A stretch of 64,000 nt of DNA from Kribbella rubisoli. GTDB lineage: Bacteria > Actinomycetota > Actinomycetes > Propionibacteriales > Kribbellaceae. The stretch lies in NCBI RefSeq assembly GCF_004217145.1, contig NZ_SHKR01000002.1:62001-126000 (forward strand). The letters run 5' to 3'. Shown piece after piece: positions 26,139 to 35,580 of this stretch (its first letter is position 1; each line of letters begins with the position of its first letter). Both the position numbers and the translations under genes were made by a program. The notes below the pieces were generated by a model. The model searched no databases, had not been told where the DNA came from, and saw nothing but the letters and a program-made list of their open reading frames with translations.

Positions 26139-27065
26139 GTGTCCGCCGTCGTCGGTGCGTTCGGCGCGCTGGTCGCGGTTGCCGTGCTCGGGTACGTCGT
26201 CGGCCTCCTCGGCGTACTGCGTTCGCAGGACGAGCTGGTTCTGTCCCGGTTGGCGTTCTTCGTCGCGACGCCGGCGCTGCTGTTCACCACGGTCGCGCGG
26301 GCGGATCTGCGGGCGATCTTCTCGGTCGTGCTGGTCACCAACCTGCTGAGTCTGTTCGTGGTCCAGGTCGTGTTCCTCGTCGTGGCGGCCGCGATCTGGC
26401 GGCGCACGCGGTCGGAAGCGACGATCGGCGTGCTCGCGTCGTCGTACGTGAACGCCGGGAACCTCGGCGTACCGGTCGCGGCGTACGTGCTGGGGAACGG
26501 TGCGTTGGTCGCGCCAATCGTGTTGTTCCAGGTCGTGATCATGGCGCCGATCGCGTTCGCCGTACTGGACCATGATCAGCAGGGGAGCGGGCGCCGGGTG
26601 TCGGTGCAGACCATGCTGACGCGGCCGTTCCGCAATCCGCTGACCGTGGCGTCGTTGCTCGGGTTGCTGTTTTCGTTGCTGGGCGTGCGATTGCCGGAGG
26701 TCGTGATGCGGCCGATCGACCTGGTTGCCGCCGCGGCGGTGCCGGTTGCGCTGGTCGCTTACGGGTTGAGCCTGAGCGCGGGGACGAAGGACTCGATCAC
26801 GTTGCGGCGGGACGTCGTACTCGCGGTGCTGCTGAAGACGTTCGTGCAACCACTGGTCGCCTACACCATCGCCCGCTGGGTCCTGGACCTCCACGGCCCC
26901 GCACTACTGGCCCCGACTCTGCTGGCCGCGCTACCTACCGCCCAGAACGTTTACGTCTACGCCGTCCATTACAGAGCGAGCCGGACGCTCGCGCGGAGCG
27001 CCGTCCTGCTGAGCACGTTGCTGTCGATCCCGGTCATGATCCTGATCGCGGGACTTCTGGCCTGA
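26139..27065 (+). CDS. AEC-family (auxin efflux carrier type) transporter
   Basis: A 308-residue protein with ten predicted membrane helices in two five-helix halves, each with the broken-helix region of the family (NAGNLGVPVAAYVLGN in the first half, LPTAQNVYVYAVHY in the second). AEC proteins export or import organic acids and similar anions; the substrate is unknown. A GCTGAGA/TCTCAGC inverted repeat (26080-26086 and 26107-26113) lies upstream. The GTG start is the first in-frame one. Confidence 0.85.
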   Translation: MSAVVGAFGALVAVAVLGYVVGLLGVLRSQDELVLSRLAFFVATPALLFTTVARADLRAIFSVVLVTNLLSLFVVQVVFLVVAAAIWRRTRSEATIGVLASSYVNAGNLGVPVAAYVLGNGALVAPIVLFQVVIMAPIAFAVLDHDQQGSGRRVSVQTMLTRPFRNPLTVASLLGLLFSLLGVRLPEVVMRPIDLVAAAAVPVALVAYGLSLSAGTKDSITLRRDVVLAVLLKTFVQPLVAYTIARWVLDLHGPALLAPTLLAALPTAQNVYVYAVHYRASRTLARSAVLLSTLLSIPVMILIAGLLA

Positions 27066-27076
27066 GTCAGCGCCGG

Positions 27077-27841
27077 TCAGCGCATGGCTTTGAAGGCTTC
27101 TTCGGCGACCGGCTCGACCTTGTCGACGTTGACGCCTTCGTTCGCGGACTGGGCGATGACCGTGAGGGTGTTCGAGCCGCGGTAGCACTGGGTCGGCAGA
27201 TTGCCGGACGACTCGACGCAGGTCGACTTGCCGATCTTCTTGATCTTGTCCGGGGTCGCGCCGGAGTCGGCGACGGTCTTGTCGATGTCGACCTTGCCGC
27301 GCAGCGCGATGATCACGAACAGGCGATCGCCGTCGAGACTCCCGTACGCCTCGACCGTCACCTGCTTGCCGTTGTTGATCCGGCTCAACGCCTCTCGGGT
27401 CTGGTCGAGGCCGGCCTGGTCGCGGATCGTCTTGTCGGTGATCCGGTCGAGCCCGGCCAGCTTCGCCGGCGGGGTGATCCCGCGTTCGGTGTTCAGCCGG
27501 TTGAGCGGCCCGAGACCCCAGATGTACCCGAGCAACGCCAACGCGAGCAGCACGACGACCGCCGCCGCGACCGTGACCCACGGCCCCCGGACCTTGATCC
27601 GCCGCCACCACTTCTTCCTCGGCTGCCCGGCCGCGCCATCAGCCTTCGTGTCCCCAGCCGTTTCCCCAACAGTCATCACGGCCCCGGCCGGGTTGTCGGC
27701 CCCGGCAGAACTCTCGGCCCCGGCAGGCTTCTCGGCCGTGGCCGGGACGGCGGCCAGCTCGGCGGTGTCGGCGCCGGCGTCGGCCGTGGTGACGGCCTCC
27801 TCCGCCGGCGTCGGATCCGCCGGGGTGGTGGGGTCGCTCAT
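27077..27841 (-). CDS. Single-span membrane protein with disordered acidic/Ala N-terminus
   Basis: A 254-residue protein. Residues 1-75 are Ala/Pro/Thr/Glu-rich and probably disordered, a basic patch (RKKWWRRIKVR) precedes one membrane helix (about 89-111), and the outer domain (115-254) has two Cys (STCVESSGNLPTQCYRG) likely to pair. The ATG at 27841 has a GAGGAG site. The family is not recognised. A cell-envelope role is likely from the topology alone. Confidence 0.7.
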   Translation of the reverse strand: MSDPTTPADPTPAEEAVTTADAGADTAELAAVPATAEKPAGAESSAGADNPAGAVMTVGETAGDTKADGAAGQPRKKWWRRIKVRGPWVTVAAAVVVLLALALLGYIWGLGPLNRLNTERGITPPAKLAGLDRITDKTIRDQAGLDQTREALSRINNGKQVTVEAYGSLDGDRLFVIIALRGKVDIDKTVADSGATPDKIKKIGKSTCVESSGNLPTQCYRGSNTLTVIAQSANEGVNVDKVEPVAEEAFKAMR

Positions 27842-27930
27842 GGGTTGGCTCCTCGGACGTTCGGTCGCGGGGTTCGGACCCGATGCTTCCACATCAGCAC
27901 AAACCGATCTCGCAGGGTAGTCGTTCCGCC

Positions 27931-28042
27931 ACACGCGCCGGCGCCCGCCTCCACCGCGACACGCGCCGATGCCCGCCTCCACGGCGACACGCGCCGGTGC
28001 CCGCCTCCACGGCGACACGCGCCGGTGCCCGCCTCCGCCGGA
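27931..28042. repeat. Four tandem copies of a 28-bp unit (intergenic minisatellite)
   Basis: Units start at 27931, 27959, 27987 and 28015, each beginning acacgcgccg and continuing through gcccgcctcc. Units 2 and 3 differ by one base; units 1 and 4 diverge more. The 28-bp period is not a multiple of three and no gene spans it. It lies downstream of valS and upstream of the membrane-protein gene. Confidence 0.85.
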
Positions 28043-28052
28043 GACGGGCACC
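28024..28052 (-). terminator. Strong hairpin after valS, likely terminator without T tract
   Basis: GGTGCCCG (28024-28031) pairs with CGGGCACC (28045-28052) and CTCC with GGAG inside, giving a 12-pair stem with one C/A mismatch and a gcc loop. It starts 38 bases after the valS stop. Actinomycete terminators often lack a T tract. The left arm is part of the last minisatellite unit. Confidence 0.55.
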
Positions 28053-28090
28053 AGCAGACGAGCACCGGGTGTCGGGCACCGGGAGACGTG

Positions 28091-30634
28091 TCAGAGCGCG
28101 GCGACGACCTTGACTGCTTCGGAGTCGTCGGCGTGCCAGACGATCTCGCCGGTGATCCGGCCCGCGGCGCGCAGGTCCGGCTCGGCGCGCTCGGCCAGCT
28201 CCAGCCGCGCGGCCGGACCGGTGACCTCGACCTTGCTGACCTCGGTCTTCATCGAGACCTGCGCCTCGGACTTCGCCCCGCGAATCCCCGCGAGAACCTC
28301 CGACACCGCGTCCAGAACCTCAGGCTCCTGCGCCGGGACCGCGAGATCGACATCCGGCTGCGGCCAGCTGGTCAGGTGGATCGAACCCTCCTGCCACCAC
28401 GACCAGACCTCCTCGGTCGCGAACGGCAGGTACGGCGCGAGCAGCCGCAACTGGACCGACAACGCAACGGCGAGCGCCGCCTTCGCGGAGGCTGCGGCGG
28501 CGTCACCCTGACCGCCGTACGCACGCTCCTTGACCAGCTCGACGTAGTCGTCGCAGAACGTCCAGAAGAACCGCTCGCTGACCTCCAGCGCACCGGTGTA
28601 GTCGAACCGCTCGAAGGCCGCCGTCGCATCGGAGACGACCGAACGCAGCCGCTGCAGCATCGCCAGGTCGACCGGCTCGGTGACCGCGGACGTGTCGACC
28701 GTCGTCGCCCCGAACCCGAGAACGAACTTCGACGCGTTCAGGACCTTGATCGCGAGCCGCCGCCCGACCTTCATCTGCGACTCGTCGAACGGAGAGTCCA
28801 TCCCCGGCCGGGCCATCGCCGCGCGCCACCGGACCGCGTCGGCGCCGAACTTGTCCAGGATCTCGGTCGGGACGACCGCGTTGCCCTTGGACTTCGACAT
28901 CTTCTTCCGGTCCGGGTCGACGACGAACCCGGAGATCATCGACCGCGCCCACGGCAGCGTGCCGTTCTCGAAGTGGGCCCGGACGACGCGGGAGAACAGC
29001 CAGGTGCGGATGATCTCGTGCGCGTGCGTGTTCAGGTCCATCGGGAAGGTACGCCGGAACAGGTCGTCGTCGCGCTCCCAGCCGCAGGCGATATGCGGGG
29101 AGAGCGACGACGTCGCCCAGGTGTCCATCACATCGGGGTCGGCCTCGAACCCGCCCGGCTTGCCGCGCTGGGACTCGTCGTACCCCCGCGGTGCCTGCGA
29201 GGTCGGGTCGATCGGCAGCTCGGCCTCGGCCGGCATCAGCGGGTGCGCGTAGTCGGGCTCGCCGTCGGCGTCCAGCGGATACCAGACCGGGAACGGGACG
29301 CCGAAGTACCGCTGGCGGGAGATCAGCCAGTCGCCGTTCAGCCCCTCGACCCAGTTCAGGTAGCGGTGGCGCATGTGCTCCGGGACCCAGGCGAGCTCCT
29401 CGCCGCGCTCGAGGAACTCCTGCTTGAGCCCCTCGTCGCGGCCGCCGTTGGTGATGTACCACTGCCGGGTGGAGACGATCTCGAGCGGCTTGTCGCCGTT
29501 CTCGTAGAAGTTCGCCATCCGCTCGGTGGGCTTCGGCTCGCCGTCCAGGTCGCCGCCCTCGCGCAGCTTCGCCACGATCAGCTCGCGGGCGCTGAAGACG
29601 GTCTTGCCGGCCAGCTCGCCGTACAGCTCCGCGGAGTCCTCGAGCCAGGCCGGGGTCTCGCGCAGGAACCGGCCGTCGCGGCCGATGACGGTCCGGACCG
29701 GCAGCTGCAGCTCGCGCCACCACTGGATGTCGGTCTGGTCGCCGAAGGTGCAGCACATCGCGATACCGGCGCCCTTGTCCATCTCGGCGGCCGGGTGGGA
29801 CAGGACCGGGACCTCGACGCCGAACAGCGGCGACTTCACGGTCGTCCCGAACAGGTGCTTGTAGCGGTCGTCGTCGGGGTGGGCGATCAGCGCGACACAG
29901 GCCGGGATCAGCTCGGGCCGGGTGGTCTCGACGTAGATCGGCCCGTCGGCGCCGTGGAACGCGATCCGGTGGTAGGCGCCCGGATACGGCCGGGCCTCCA
30001 TCTCGGCCTGCGCGACAGCGGTCTGGAACGTGACGTCCCAGACGGTCGGCGCCTCGGCCAGATACGCCTCGCCGCGGGCGAAGTTGCGTAGGAAAGCGCG
30101 CTGCGACGTACGCCGGGAGTCCTCGGAGATCGTGGTGTAAAGGTGCTCCCAGTCGACGCTCAGGCCGACCGTCCGCCACATCGACTCGAACGCCTGCTCG
30201 TCGATATGAGTGAGCTCACCGCACAGGTCGACGAAGTTCTGCCGGGCGATCGGGATCTGCTTCTTCGGGTCCGGCTTGGCCGGCGGGGTGAAGTCCGCGT
30301 CGTACGGCATCGAGGGGTCGCACTTGACGCCGTAGTAGTTCTGGACCCGGCGCTCGGTCGGCAGGCCGTTGTCGTCCCACCCGATCGGGTAGAAGACCTT
30401 CTTCCCGCGCATCCGCTGGAACCGCGCGACCAGGTCGGTATGGGTGTAGCTGAAGATGTGCCCGACGTGCAACGATCCGGAGACCGTCGGCGGTGGCGTG
30501 TCGATCGAGAACACGTCGGCCCGCTCGGCGGTGCGGTCGAAGGCGTAGGTCTGCTGCTCCTTCCATACGGCAGCCCACTTCTCCTCGAGGCCTTCGAGGG
30601 TGGGCTTGTCTGGAACGCGGGACGTCTGGCTCAT
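28091..30634 (-). CDS. valS: Valyl-tRNA synthetase, archaeal-like lineage
   Basis: An 847-residue class I synthetase that joins valine to tRNA-Val. The HIGH-type motif HVGH is at 56-59 and KMSKS at 578-582. The editing domain (about 190-330) has [19 protein letters not shown]. After the Rossmann entry it has WDDNGLPTE, where typical bacterial ValRS has a TDHAGIATQ-type block, and the C-terminal coiled-coil arm is absent. Both point to the archaeal-like type found in some bacteria. The ATG at 30634 is taken as start. It is divergent from folC; no T-box leader is seen in the 74-base gap. Confidence 0.95.
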   Translation of the reverse strand: MSQTSRVPDKPTLEGLEEKWAAVWKEQQTYAFDRTAERADVFSIDTPPPTVSGSLHVGHIFSYTHTDLVARFQRMRGKKVFYPIGWDDNGLPTERRVQNYYGVKCDPSMPYDADFTPPAKPDPKKQIPIARQNFVDLCGELTHIDEQAFESMWRTVGLSVDWEHLYTTISEDSRRTSQRAFLRNFARGEAYLAEAPTVWDVTFQTAVAQAEMEARPYPGAYHRIAFHGADGPIYVETTRPELIPACVALIAHPDDDRYKHLFGTTVKSPLFGVEVPVLSHPAAEMDKGAGIAMCCTFGDQTDIQWWRELQLPVRTVIGRDGRFLRETPAWLEDSAELYGELAGKTVFSARELIVAKLREGGDLDGEPKPTERMANFYENGDKPLEIVSTRQWYITNGGRDEGLKQEFLERGEELAWVPEHMRHRYLNWVEGLNGDWLISRQRYFGVPFPVWYPLDADGEPDYAHPLMPAEAELPIDPTSQAPRGYDESQRGKPGGFEADPDVMDTWATSSLSPHIACGWERDDDLFRRTFPMDLNTHAHEIIRTWLFSRVVRAHFENGTLPWARSMISGFVVDPDRKKMSKSKGNAVVPTEILDKFGADAVRWRAAMARPGMDSPFDESQMKVGRRLAIKVLNASKFVLGFGATTVDTSAVTEPVDLAMLQRLRSVVSDATAAFERFDYTGALEVSERFFWTFCDDYVELVKERAYGGQGDAAAASAKAALAVALSVQLRLLAPYLPFATEEVWSWWQEGSIHLTSWPQPDVDLAVPAQEPEVLDAVSEVLAGIRGAKSEAQVSMKTEVSKVEVTGPAARLELAERAEPDLRAAGRITGEIVWHADDSEAVKVVAAL

Positions 30635-30708
30635 GCGCACAATCGTAGTGGTTGTCAAGGGGTGCTCCGAACGCTTATCCACACCCCCCACCTAGACTGA
30701 GCATTCTG

Positions 30709-32067
30709 ATGAGCGACCTCTCTTATGCCGACGTGTCGGCCCTGCTCCAGGCGCGCTGGCCGGAGCACAAGATCGAGCCTTCCCTGGACCGGGTTCGGCG
30801 GCTCGTCGAGCTGCTCGGCGACCCCCAGAAGGCCTACCCGGTGGTGCACCTGACGGGGACCAACGGCAAGACGTCCACGGCCCGGATGATCGACACCCTG
30901 CTGCGTGAGGCGGGGCTACGGACCGGCCGTTTCACCAGCCCGCACCTGGAGTCTGTGCGCGAGCGGATCACGCTGGACGGCGAGCCGATCAGCGAGGAGC
31001 GCTTCGTCGAGGCGTACGCCGAGATCGCGCCGTACCTCGACGTCGTCGACGCCGAGCAGGAGCACCCGCTGACGTTCTTCGAGGTGATGACCGGCATGGC
31101 GTACGCCGTGTTCGCGGACGCACCGGTCGACGTCGCGGTGGTCGAGGTCGGTCTGGGCGGGTCGTGGGACTCGACCAACGTCGCCGACGGAACGGTCTCG
31201 GTGATCACGCCGATCGCCGTCGACCACGCGCACATCCTCGGCGCGGATCCGGTCACGATCGCCGGCGAGAAGGCCGGCATCATCAAAGCCGGCGGTACGA
31301 CGGTGATGTCGCAGCAGAGCCTGGAGGTCTTCGAGGTCCTGCTCCGCCGGGCCGCCGAGGTCGGCTCGCAGGTCGCCCGCGAAGGGATCGAGTTCGGCGT
31401 CGTCAACCGCACGCTCGCGGTCGGCGGTCAGGTCATCTCGGTGAAGGGCCTCGGCGGCGAGTACGACGAGCTGTTCATCCCGCTGCACGGCGAGTTCCAG
31501 GCGCACAACGCCGCCACCGCCGTCGCCGCGGTCGAGGCGCTGCTCGGCGCCAGCCCCGAGACCGAGGGCCGGGTCACCACCGAGCTGCTGCAGGCCGGGT
31601 TCGCCGAGGTCACCAGCCCGGGCCGGTTGGAGGTTGTCCGGCAGAGCCCGACGATCGTCGTGGACGCCGCGCACAACCCGCACGGCGCCGAGGCGACCGC
31701 GGCCGCGGTCTCGGAGGCGTTCCAGTTCCAGCCGCTGATCGGCGTCCTCGGCTGCATGAAGGACAAGGACGTGTACGGCGTCCTCGAGGCCTACGAGCCG
31801 ATCATGGAAACGATCGTCTGCACCCGGAACAGCTTCGTCGAGCGCTCGATGCCGGCCGAGGAGCTGGGTGAGCTCGCGGCCGAGGTGTTCGGCGAGGACC
31901 GGGTGGTGGTCCGCCCGCACCTGATCGACGCGATCGACGACGCGATCCGGCTGGCCGAGGAGAACTCGGTCGCGTTCGGCAGCGGCGGCGTACTGATCAC
32001 CGGCTCTGTCATTACTGCCGGCGAGGCCCGCGCGCTGCTGGTCCGCAAGCCGAAGGGCGAGGAGTAA
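30709..32067 (+). CDS. folC: Folylpolyglutamate synthase / dihydrofolate synthase
   Basis: A 452-residue Mur-ligase-family enzyme that adds glutamate to folates. The P-loop is LTGTNGKTS (about 49-57), followed by TSPHLESVRERI, EVGLGGSWDSTN and the C-terminal DAAHNPHG motif. The ATG at 30709 fits the conserved N-terminus. Its stop overlaps the DUF4233 gene (TAATG). Confidence 0.95.
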   Translation: MSDLSYADVSALLQARWPEHKIEPSLDRVRRLVELLGDPQKAYPVVHLTGTNGKTSTARMIDTLLREAGLRTGRFTSPHLESVRERITLDGEPISEERFVEAYAEIAPYLDVVDAEQEHPLTFFEVMTGMAYAVFADAPVDVAVVEVGLGGSWDSTNVADGTVSVITPIAVDHAHILGADPVTIAGEKAGIIKAGGTTVMSQQSLEVFEVLLRRAAEVGSQVAREGIEFGVVNRTLAVGGQVISVKGLGGEYDELFIPLHGEFQAHNAATAVAAVEALLGASPETEGRVTTELLQAGFAEVTSPGRLEVVRQSPTIVVDAAHNPHGAEATAAAVSEAFQFQPLIGVLGCMKDKDVYGVLEAYEPIMETIVCTRNSFVERSMPAEELGELAAEVFGEDRVVVRPHLIDAIDDAIRLAEENSVAFGSGGVLITGSVITAGEARALLVRKPKGEE

Positions 32068-32429
32068 TGAGGTCGCTCGCATCGATCGTGCTCGGGTTCG
32101 AGTCGATCGTGCTCGCGCTCGTCACGCCGGTGATGATCTCGGTCGCCGACATCCGGCCCGCGGTCGCCGTGCCGGTCTGCCTCGGTCTTGCCGTGCTCGC
32201 GATCCTCGCGGCCGGACTGCTCCGGTTCCAGGTCGGGTACGTGCTCGGCTCGGTGGTCCAGGTCGGCGCGGTCGGACTCGGCTTCGTCGTCTCGGTGATG
32301 TTCGTCCTCGGCCTGGCGTTCGCGGCCTTCTGGGTCGCCGCGATCGTCCTCGGCCGCCGCATCGAAGAGGCCAAGAAAGCGCACGAGCAGTTAGGCTCGG
32401 CGGCCCAGACAAATTCGAGAGAGAGTTGA
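32067..32429 (+). CDS. DUF4233 membrane protein linked to folC
   Basis: A 120-residue protein with four predicted membrane helices, a positively charged C-terminal tail and the conserved folC-ndk position of DUF4233 proteins in actinomycetes. The function is unknown. Its ATG overlaps the folC TAA. Confidence 0.85.
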   Translation: MRSLASIVLGFESIVLALVTPVMISVADIRPAVAVPVCLGLAVLAILAAGLLRFQVGYVLGSVVQVGAVGLGFVVSVMFVLGLAFAAFWVAAIVLGRRIEEAKKAHEQLGSAAQTNSRES

Positions 32430-32432
32430 CAG

Positions 32433-32843
32433 ATGTCGCAGCGCACCCTCGTCCTGCTGAAGCCCGACACGGTCCGCCGCGGCCTGGTCGGTGAGGTGCT
32501 CGGCCGGTTCGAGGCCAAGGGGCTCCGGATCGTCGCGATGGACCTGCGCACGATCGACGGCGAGATGGCCGACCAGCACTACGCCGAGCACGTCGAGAAG
32601 GCCTTCTACCCTCCGCTGCGCGACTTCGTCACCAGCGGCCCGCTGGTCGCGATGGTGCTCGAGGGTGACGAGGCGATCGAGGTCATCCGCGCCGCCAACG
32701 GCGCCACCGACGGCCGCAAGGCCGCGCCCGGCACCATCCGCGGCGACTTCTCGCTGTCGAACCGCGAGAACCTCGTCCACGGCTCCGACTCCGAGGAGTC
32801 CGCGAGCCGCGAGATCAAGATCTGGTTCCCCGACCTGCCTTGA
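32433..32843 (+). CDS. ndk: Nucleoside diphosphate kinase
   Basis: A 136-residue enzyme that moves the terminal phosphate between NTPs and NDPs. QRTLVLLKPDTVRRGLVGE opens the fold, and the phospho-histidine lies in NLVHGSDS near the C-terminus. Length and motifs are standard. It follows DUF4233 by three bases. Confidence 0.96.
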   Translation: MSQRTLVLLKPDTVRRGLVGEVLGRFEAKGLRIVAMDLRTIDGEMADQHYAEHVEKAFYPPLRDFVTSGPLVAMVLEGDEAIEVIRAANGATDGRKAAPGTIRGDFSLSNRENLVHGSDSEESASREIKIWFPDLP

Positions 32844-32898
32844 TCACAAGGCCGTTCGCGCTCGGGAGGCCAGTGCGGACGCCAGGTGAGTAAGCGGA

Positions 32899-32934
32899 TA
32901 CGATACGTGCCGGACGGACCGGTCGTGTCGGTCC
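32899..32934 (+). promoter_or_regulatory. Possible mreB promoter -10 and leader hairpin
   Basis: The 148-base ndk-mreB spacer holds TACGAT (32899-32904), which could be a -10 box, and a hairpin GGACCG (32916-32921) with CGGTCC (32929-32934). A separate promoter before mreB would let cell-shape genes be controlled apart from ndk. No convincing -35 is seen. Confidence 0.3.
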
Positions 32935-32991
32935 ACGGGCTTTGCGCGGGCGGCGCTTAGCCTGAGTTGGGGTCGAGTGGGAGGTGCCGCG

Positions 32992-34020
32992 GTGGCGAAC
33001 AGCATGCTCGGCCGCGACATGGCGGTCGACCTCGGAACGGCGAACACCTTGGTGTATGTGCGTGGGCGGGGCGTCGTGCTGAACGAGCCGTCCGTGGTCG
33101 CGACCAGGACGGACGACCCGCGCGAAGCGGTCGCGTTCGGTCACGAGGCGAAGAAGATGATCGGGCGGACACCGGGCAACATCACCGCGATCCGGCCGCT
33201 CAAGGACGGCGTGATCGCCGACTTCGACGCAGCGGAGCAGATGCTGCGGTACTTCATCCAGCGCGTGCACCGCCGGCGGTACTTCGCGAAGCCGCGGATC
33301 GTCGTCTGCGTCCCGTCCGGGATCACCGCGGTCGAGCAGCGCGCGGTCCGTGACGCCGGGTACATGGCCGGCGCCCGCAAGGTCTACATCATCGAGGAGC
33401 CGATGGCCGCCGCGCTCGGCTCGAACCTCGAGGTCCGCGACGCCACCGGCAACATGGTCGTCGACATCGGCGGCGGTACGACGGAGGTCGCGGTCATCTC
33501 GTTCGGCGGCATCGTCACCAGCCAGTCGATCCGGGTGGCCGGCGACGCCATCGACAAGTCGATCGTGAACTACTGCAAGAAGGAGTTCTCGCTGCTGCTC
33601 GGCGAGGCGACCTCGGAGCAGATCAAGATGACGATCGGGTCGGCGTTCCCGACCACCGACGGCCCGGACAGCGAGATCCGCGGCCGCGACATGGTCTCCG
33701 GCCTGCCGCGGACGGTGAAGGTCTCCTCGGCAGATATGCGCCAGGCGATCGAGGAGCCGATCACCGCGATCGTCGACGCGGTCAAGGCGACGCTGGACAA
33801 GACCCCGCCGGAGCTGGCCGGCGACATCGTCGACCGCGGCATCGTGCTGACCGGCGGCGGCGCGCTGCTCAAGGGGATGGACGAGCGGCTGCGGCACGAG
33901 ACCGGCATCCCGATCCACGTCGCGGAGAATCCGCTCGACGCCGTCGTCCTCGGCGCCGGCAAGTGCGTGGACAACATCGAGACCCTCAACCGCATCCTGG
34001 TCACCGACAACCGGCGCTGA
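32992..34020 (+). CDS. mreB: Rod-shape actin homologue MreB
   Basis: A 342-residue actin-fold ATPase that forms filaments under the membrane and guides wall synthesis. The phosphate-1 loop is AVDLGTANTLVYV, the phosphate-2 loop DIGGGTTEVAVI and the adenosine site TGGGALLKGMD. The GTG at 32992 lies seven bases after GGAGG; an in-frame GTG at 32977 overlaps that site and is less likely. First gene of the mreBCD-PBP2-rodA operon. Confidence 0.95.
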   Translation: MANSMLGRDMAVDLGTANTLVYVRGRGVVLNEPSVVATRTDDPREAVAFGHEAKKMIGRTPGNITAIRPLKDGVIADFDAAEQMLRYFIQRVHRRRYFAKPRIVVCVPSGITAVEQRAVRDAGYMAGARKVYIIEEPMAAALGSNLEVRDATGNMVVDIGGGTTEVAVISFGGIVTSQSIRVAGDAIDKSIVNYCKKEFSLLLGEATSEQIKMTIGSAFPTTDGPDSEIRGRDMVSGLPRTVKVSSADMRQAIEEPITAIVDAVKATLDKTPPELAGDIVDRGIVLTGGGALLKGMDERLRHETGIPIHVAENPLDAVVLGAGKCVDNIETLNRILVTDNRR

Positions 34021-34030
34021 GGTCCACCCG

Positions 34031-34969
34031 ATGCTCAAAGACCTCGGTACCCCGGCCCGCAGCGCGATCCGTTCGGCAGGCGCCCCGCTCCGTGCGACCG
34101 GCATGCCGCGTCAGATCCGCCGCCGCCGGACCGTGCTGGTGCTGGTGATCCTGGCCTGTTTCACGCTGATCGTGCTCGACGCCCGCCGCTCGGCCGGTTC
34201 GCCGGTCGAGCCGCTGCGGGAGGCCGCGGCCGGCGTGTTCGGCCCGCTGGAGTCGACCGCGAGCTCGGCCCGGCAGCCTGTGGACAATCTCCGCGACCGG
34301 TTCGCGGAAATGGATAGGTTGAAAGCAGAGAACGAAAAACTCAAGCAGGACAACGAGAATCTGACCCAGGAGCTGAACACCTCCGACTACGCCCGGAACC
34401 GGGCGCAGGAGTTGGACAAGCTGCTCAAGGTCGCGCCGGCGTACACGATGACGCCGGCCCGGGTGATCGGGATCGGTGGCGCGCAGACGTTCAGCCACAC
34501 GGTCACGATCGACGCCGGGACGGCGGACGGCGTGCACACGGACATGACTGTGATGAACGGGACCGGTCTGGTCGGCCGGGTGGTGCGCACCACCGCGGGG
34601 ACCGCGACCGTGCTGCTGATCGGCGACCGCAACTCGACCGTCGGCGGCCGGCTGAACTCGTCGATGGCGCTCGGCTTCGTCTCCGGGCGCGGCGACGTGG
34701 CCGGCACCCTCGACTACAAGCTCGTCGACCCGAAGGCCCGGCCCAAGGTCGGGGACCGGATCGTCACCTGGGGCTCGAGCGGCAACGCGCCGTACGTGCC
34801 GGGTGTCCCGATCGGCGTCGTCACCTCCGTGACGCCGAACGAAGGCTCCCTCGGATCCACCGCAACCATCAAGCCGTACGTCGACCCGACCCGGATCGAC
34901 ACTGTCGGCGTGGTCACCGGACCACCCGCCCGCCCACCGCGAGCCCCACTACCAGGGAAGGGGAACTGA
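34031..34969 (+). CDS. mreC: Cell-shape protein MreC
   Basis: A 312-residue protein with a cytoplasmic basic tail, one membrane helix (about 35-50), a coiled coil (residues 85-125, MDRLKAENEKLKQDNENL) and a double beta-barrel outer domain. It links MreB to penicillin-binding proteins. The C-terminus ends in a Pro-rich tail. Confidence 0.95.
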   Translation: MLKDLGTPARSAIRSAGAPLRATGMPRQIRRRRTVLVLVILACFTLIVLDARRSAGSPVEPLREAAAGVFGPLESTASSARQPVDNLRDRFAEMDRLKAENEKLKQDNENLTQELNTSDYARNRAQELDKLLKVAPAYTMTPARVIGIGGAQTFSHTVTIDAGTADGVHTDMTVMNGTGLVGRVVRTTAGTATVLLIGDRNSTVGGRLNSSMALGFVSGRGDVAGTLDYKLVDPKARPKVGDRIVTWGSSGNAPYVPGVPIGVVTSVTPNEGSLGSTATIKPYVDPTRIDTVGVVTGPPARPPRAPLPGKGN

Positions 34970-34973
34970 CACC

Positions 34974-35504
34974 GTGATCGCTTTACGCATCGGCCTGGCT
35001 GCCCTCTTCCTGATGGTGGCCGTGACCGTGCAGACATCCGTGCTGACCAACATCGCGGTCGCCGGCGTGACGTGTGACCTCACGCTGATCGTCGTGATCG
35101 CACTCGCGCTGTCCCGTGGGCCGGAGTGGGGCGCGATCGCCGGATTCGTCGGCGGCCTGCTGCTGGACGTCGTGCCGCCGGCGGACCACACCGCCGGCCG
35201 CTGGGCCCTGGCGCTCGCGATCGCGGGGTACGTCGCCGGCCTGATCCGCCGCGAGACCTCCAGCGGGCCGGTCGGTCCGCTCGGTGTTGCGCTGACGGTC
35301 GTGCTCGGGACGGCGGTCTCGTTCTTCATCTACAGCGCGACCGGCTCGCTGCTGCACGACCCGTCGGTCGACTGGGGCGAGTTCGGCGTCCGCCTCGGCA
35401 TCGCCGCCGGGTACGACGTGGTCGGCGCGATCGTGGTGATTCCGCTGGTCATGTGGATCATGGGCCGCGTCCAACCCGCCCGCGAGCGGCGAGTCGCGCC
35501 GTGA
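34974..35504 (+). CDS. mreD: Cell-shape membrane protein MreD
   Basis: A 176-residue protein with five or six predicted membrane helices and the family motif GFVGGLLLDVVPP. It starts with GTG at 34974, four bases after mreC, and belongs to the elongation complex. Confidence 0.92.
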   Translation: MIALRIGLAALFLMVAVTVQTSVLTNIAVAGVTCDLTLIVVIALALSRGPEWGAIAGFVGGLLLDVVPPADHTAGRWALALAIAGYVAGLIRRETSSGPVGPLGVALTVVLGTAVSFFIYSATGSLLHDPSVDWGEFGVRLGIAAGYDVVGAIVVIPLVMWIMGRVQPARERRVAP

Positions 35505-35506
35505 AC

Positions 35507-35573
35507 GAGCGAAGCGAGTTCATCATCAAGCACAGCGCGTCTCGTGCCTCATCCGCGCCCGGAGCGAAGCGAG
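35507..35573. repeat. Two copies of mirror-symmetric GAGCGAAGCGAG in the mreD-PBP2 spacer
   Basis: The 12-mer GAGCGAAGCGAG occurs at 35507-35518 and again at 35562-35573, 55 bp apart, in a 76-base spacer within an operon. The word reads the same backwards on one strand (mirror repeat). The first copy is framed by TGAAC and GTTCA, giving a possible stem. The spacer holds no gene. Confidence 0.6.
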
Positions 35574-35580
35574 GACGTGG

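Noticed and set aside
27931..28042. CRISPR-like array of 28-bp repeats
   Set aside because: The units abut with no spacers between them, so this is a tandem repeat, not a CRISPR array.
30635..30708. T-box leader before valS
   Set aside because: The 74-base valS-folC gap is too short and has no T-box or specifier-like structure.
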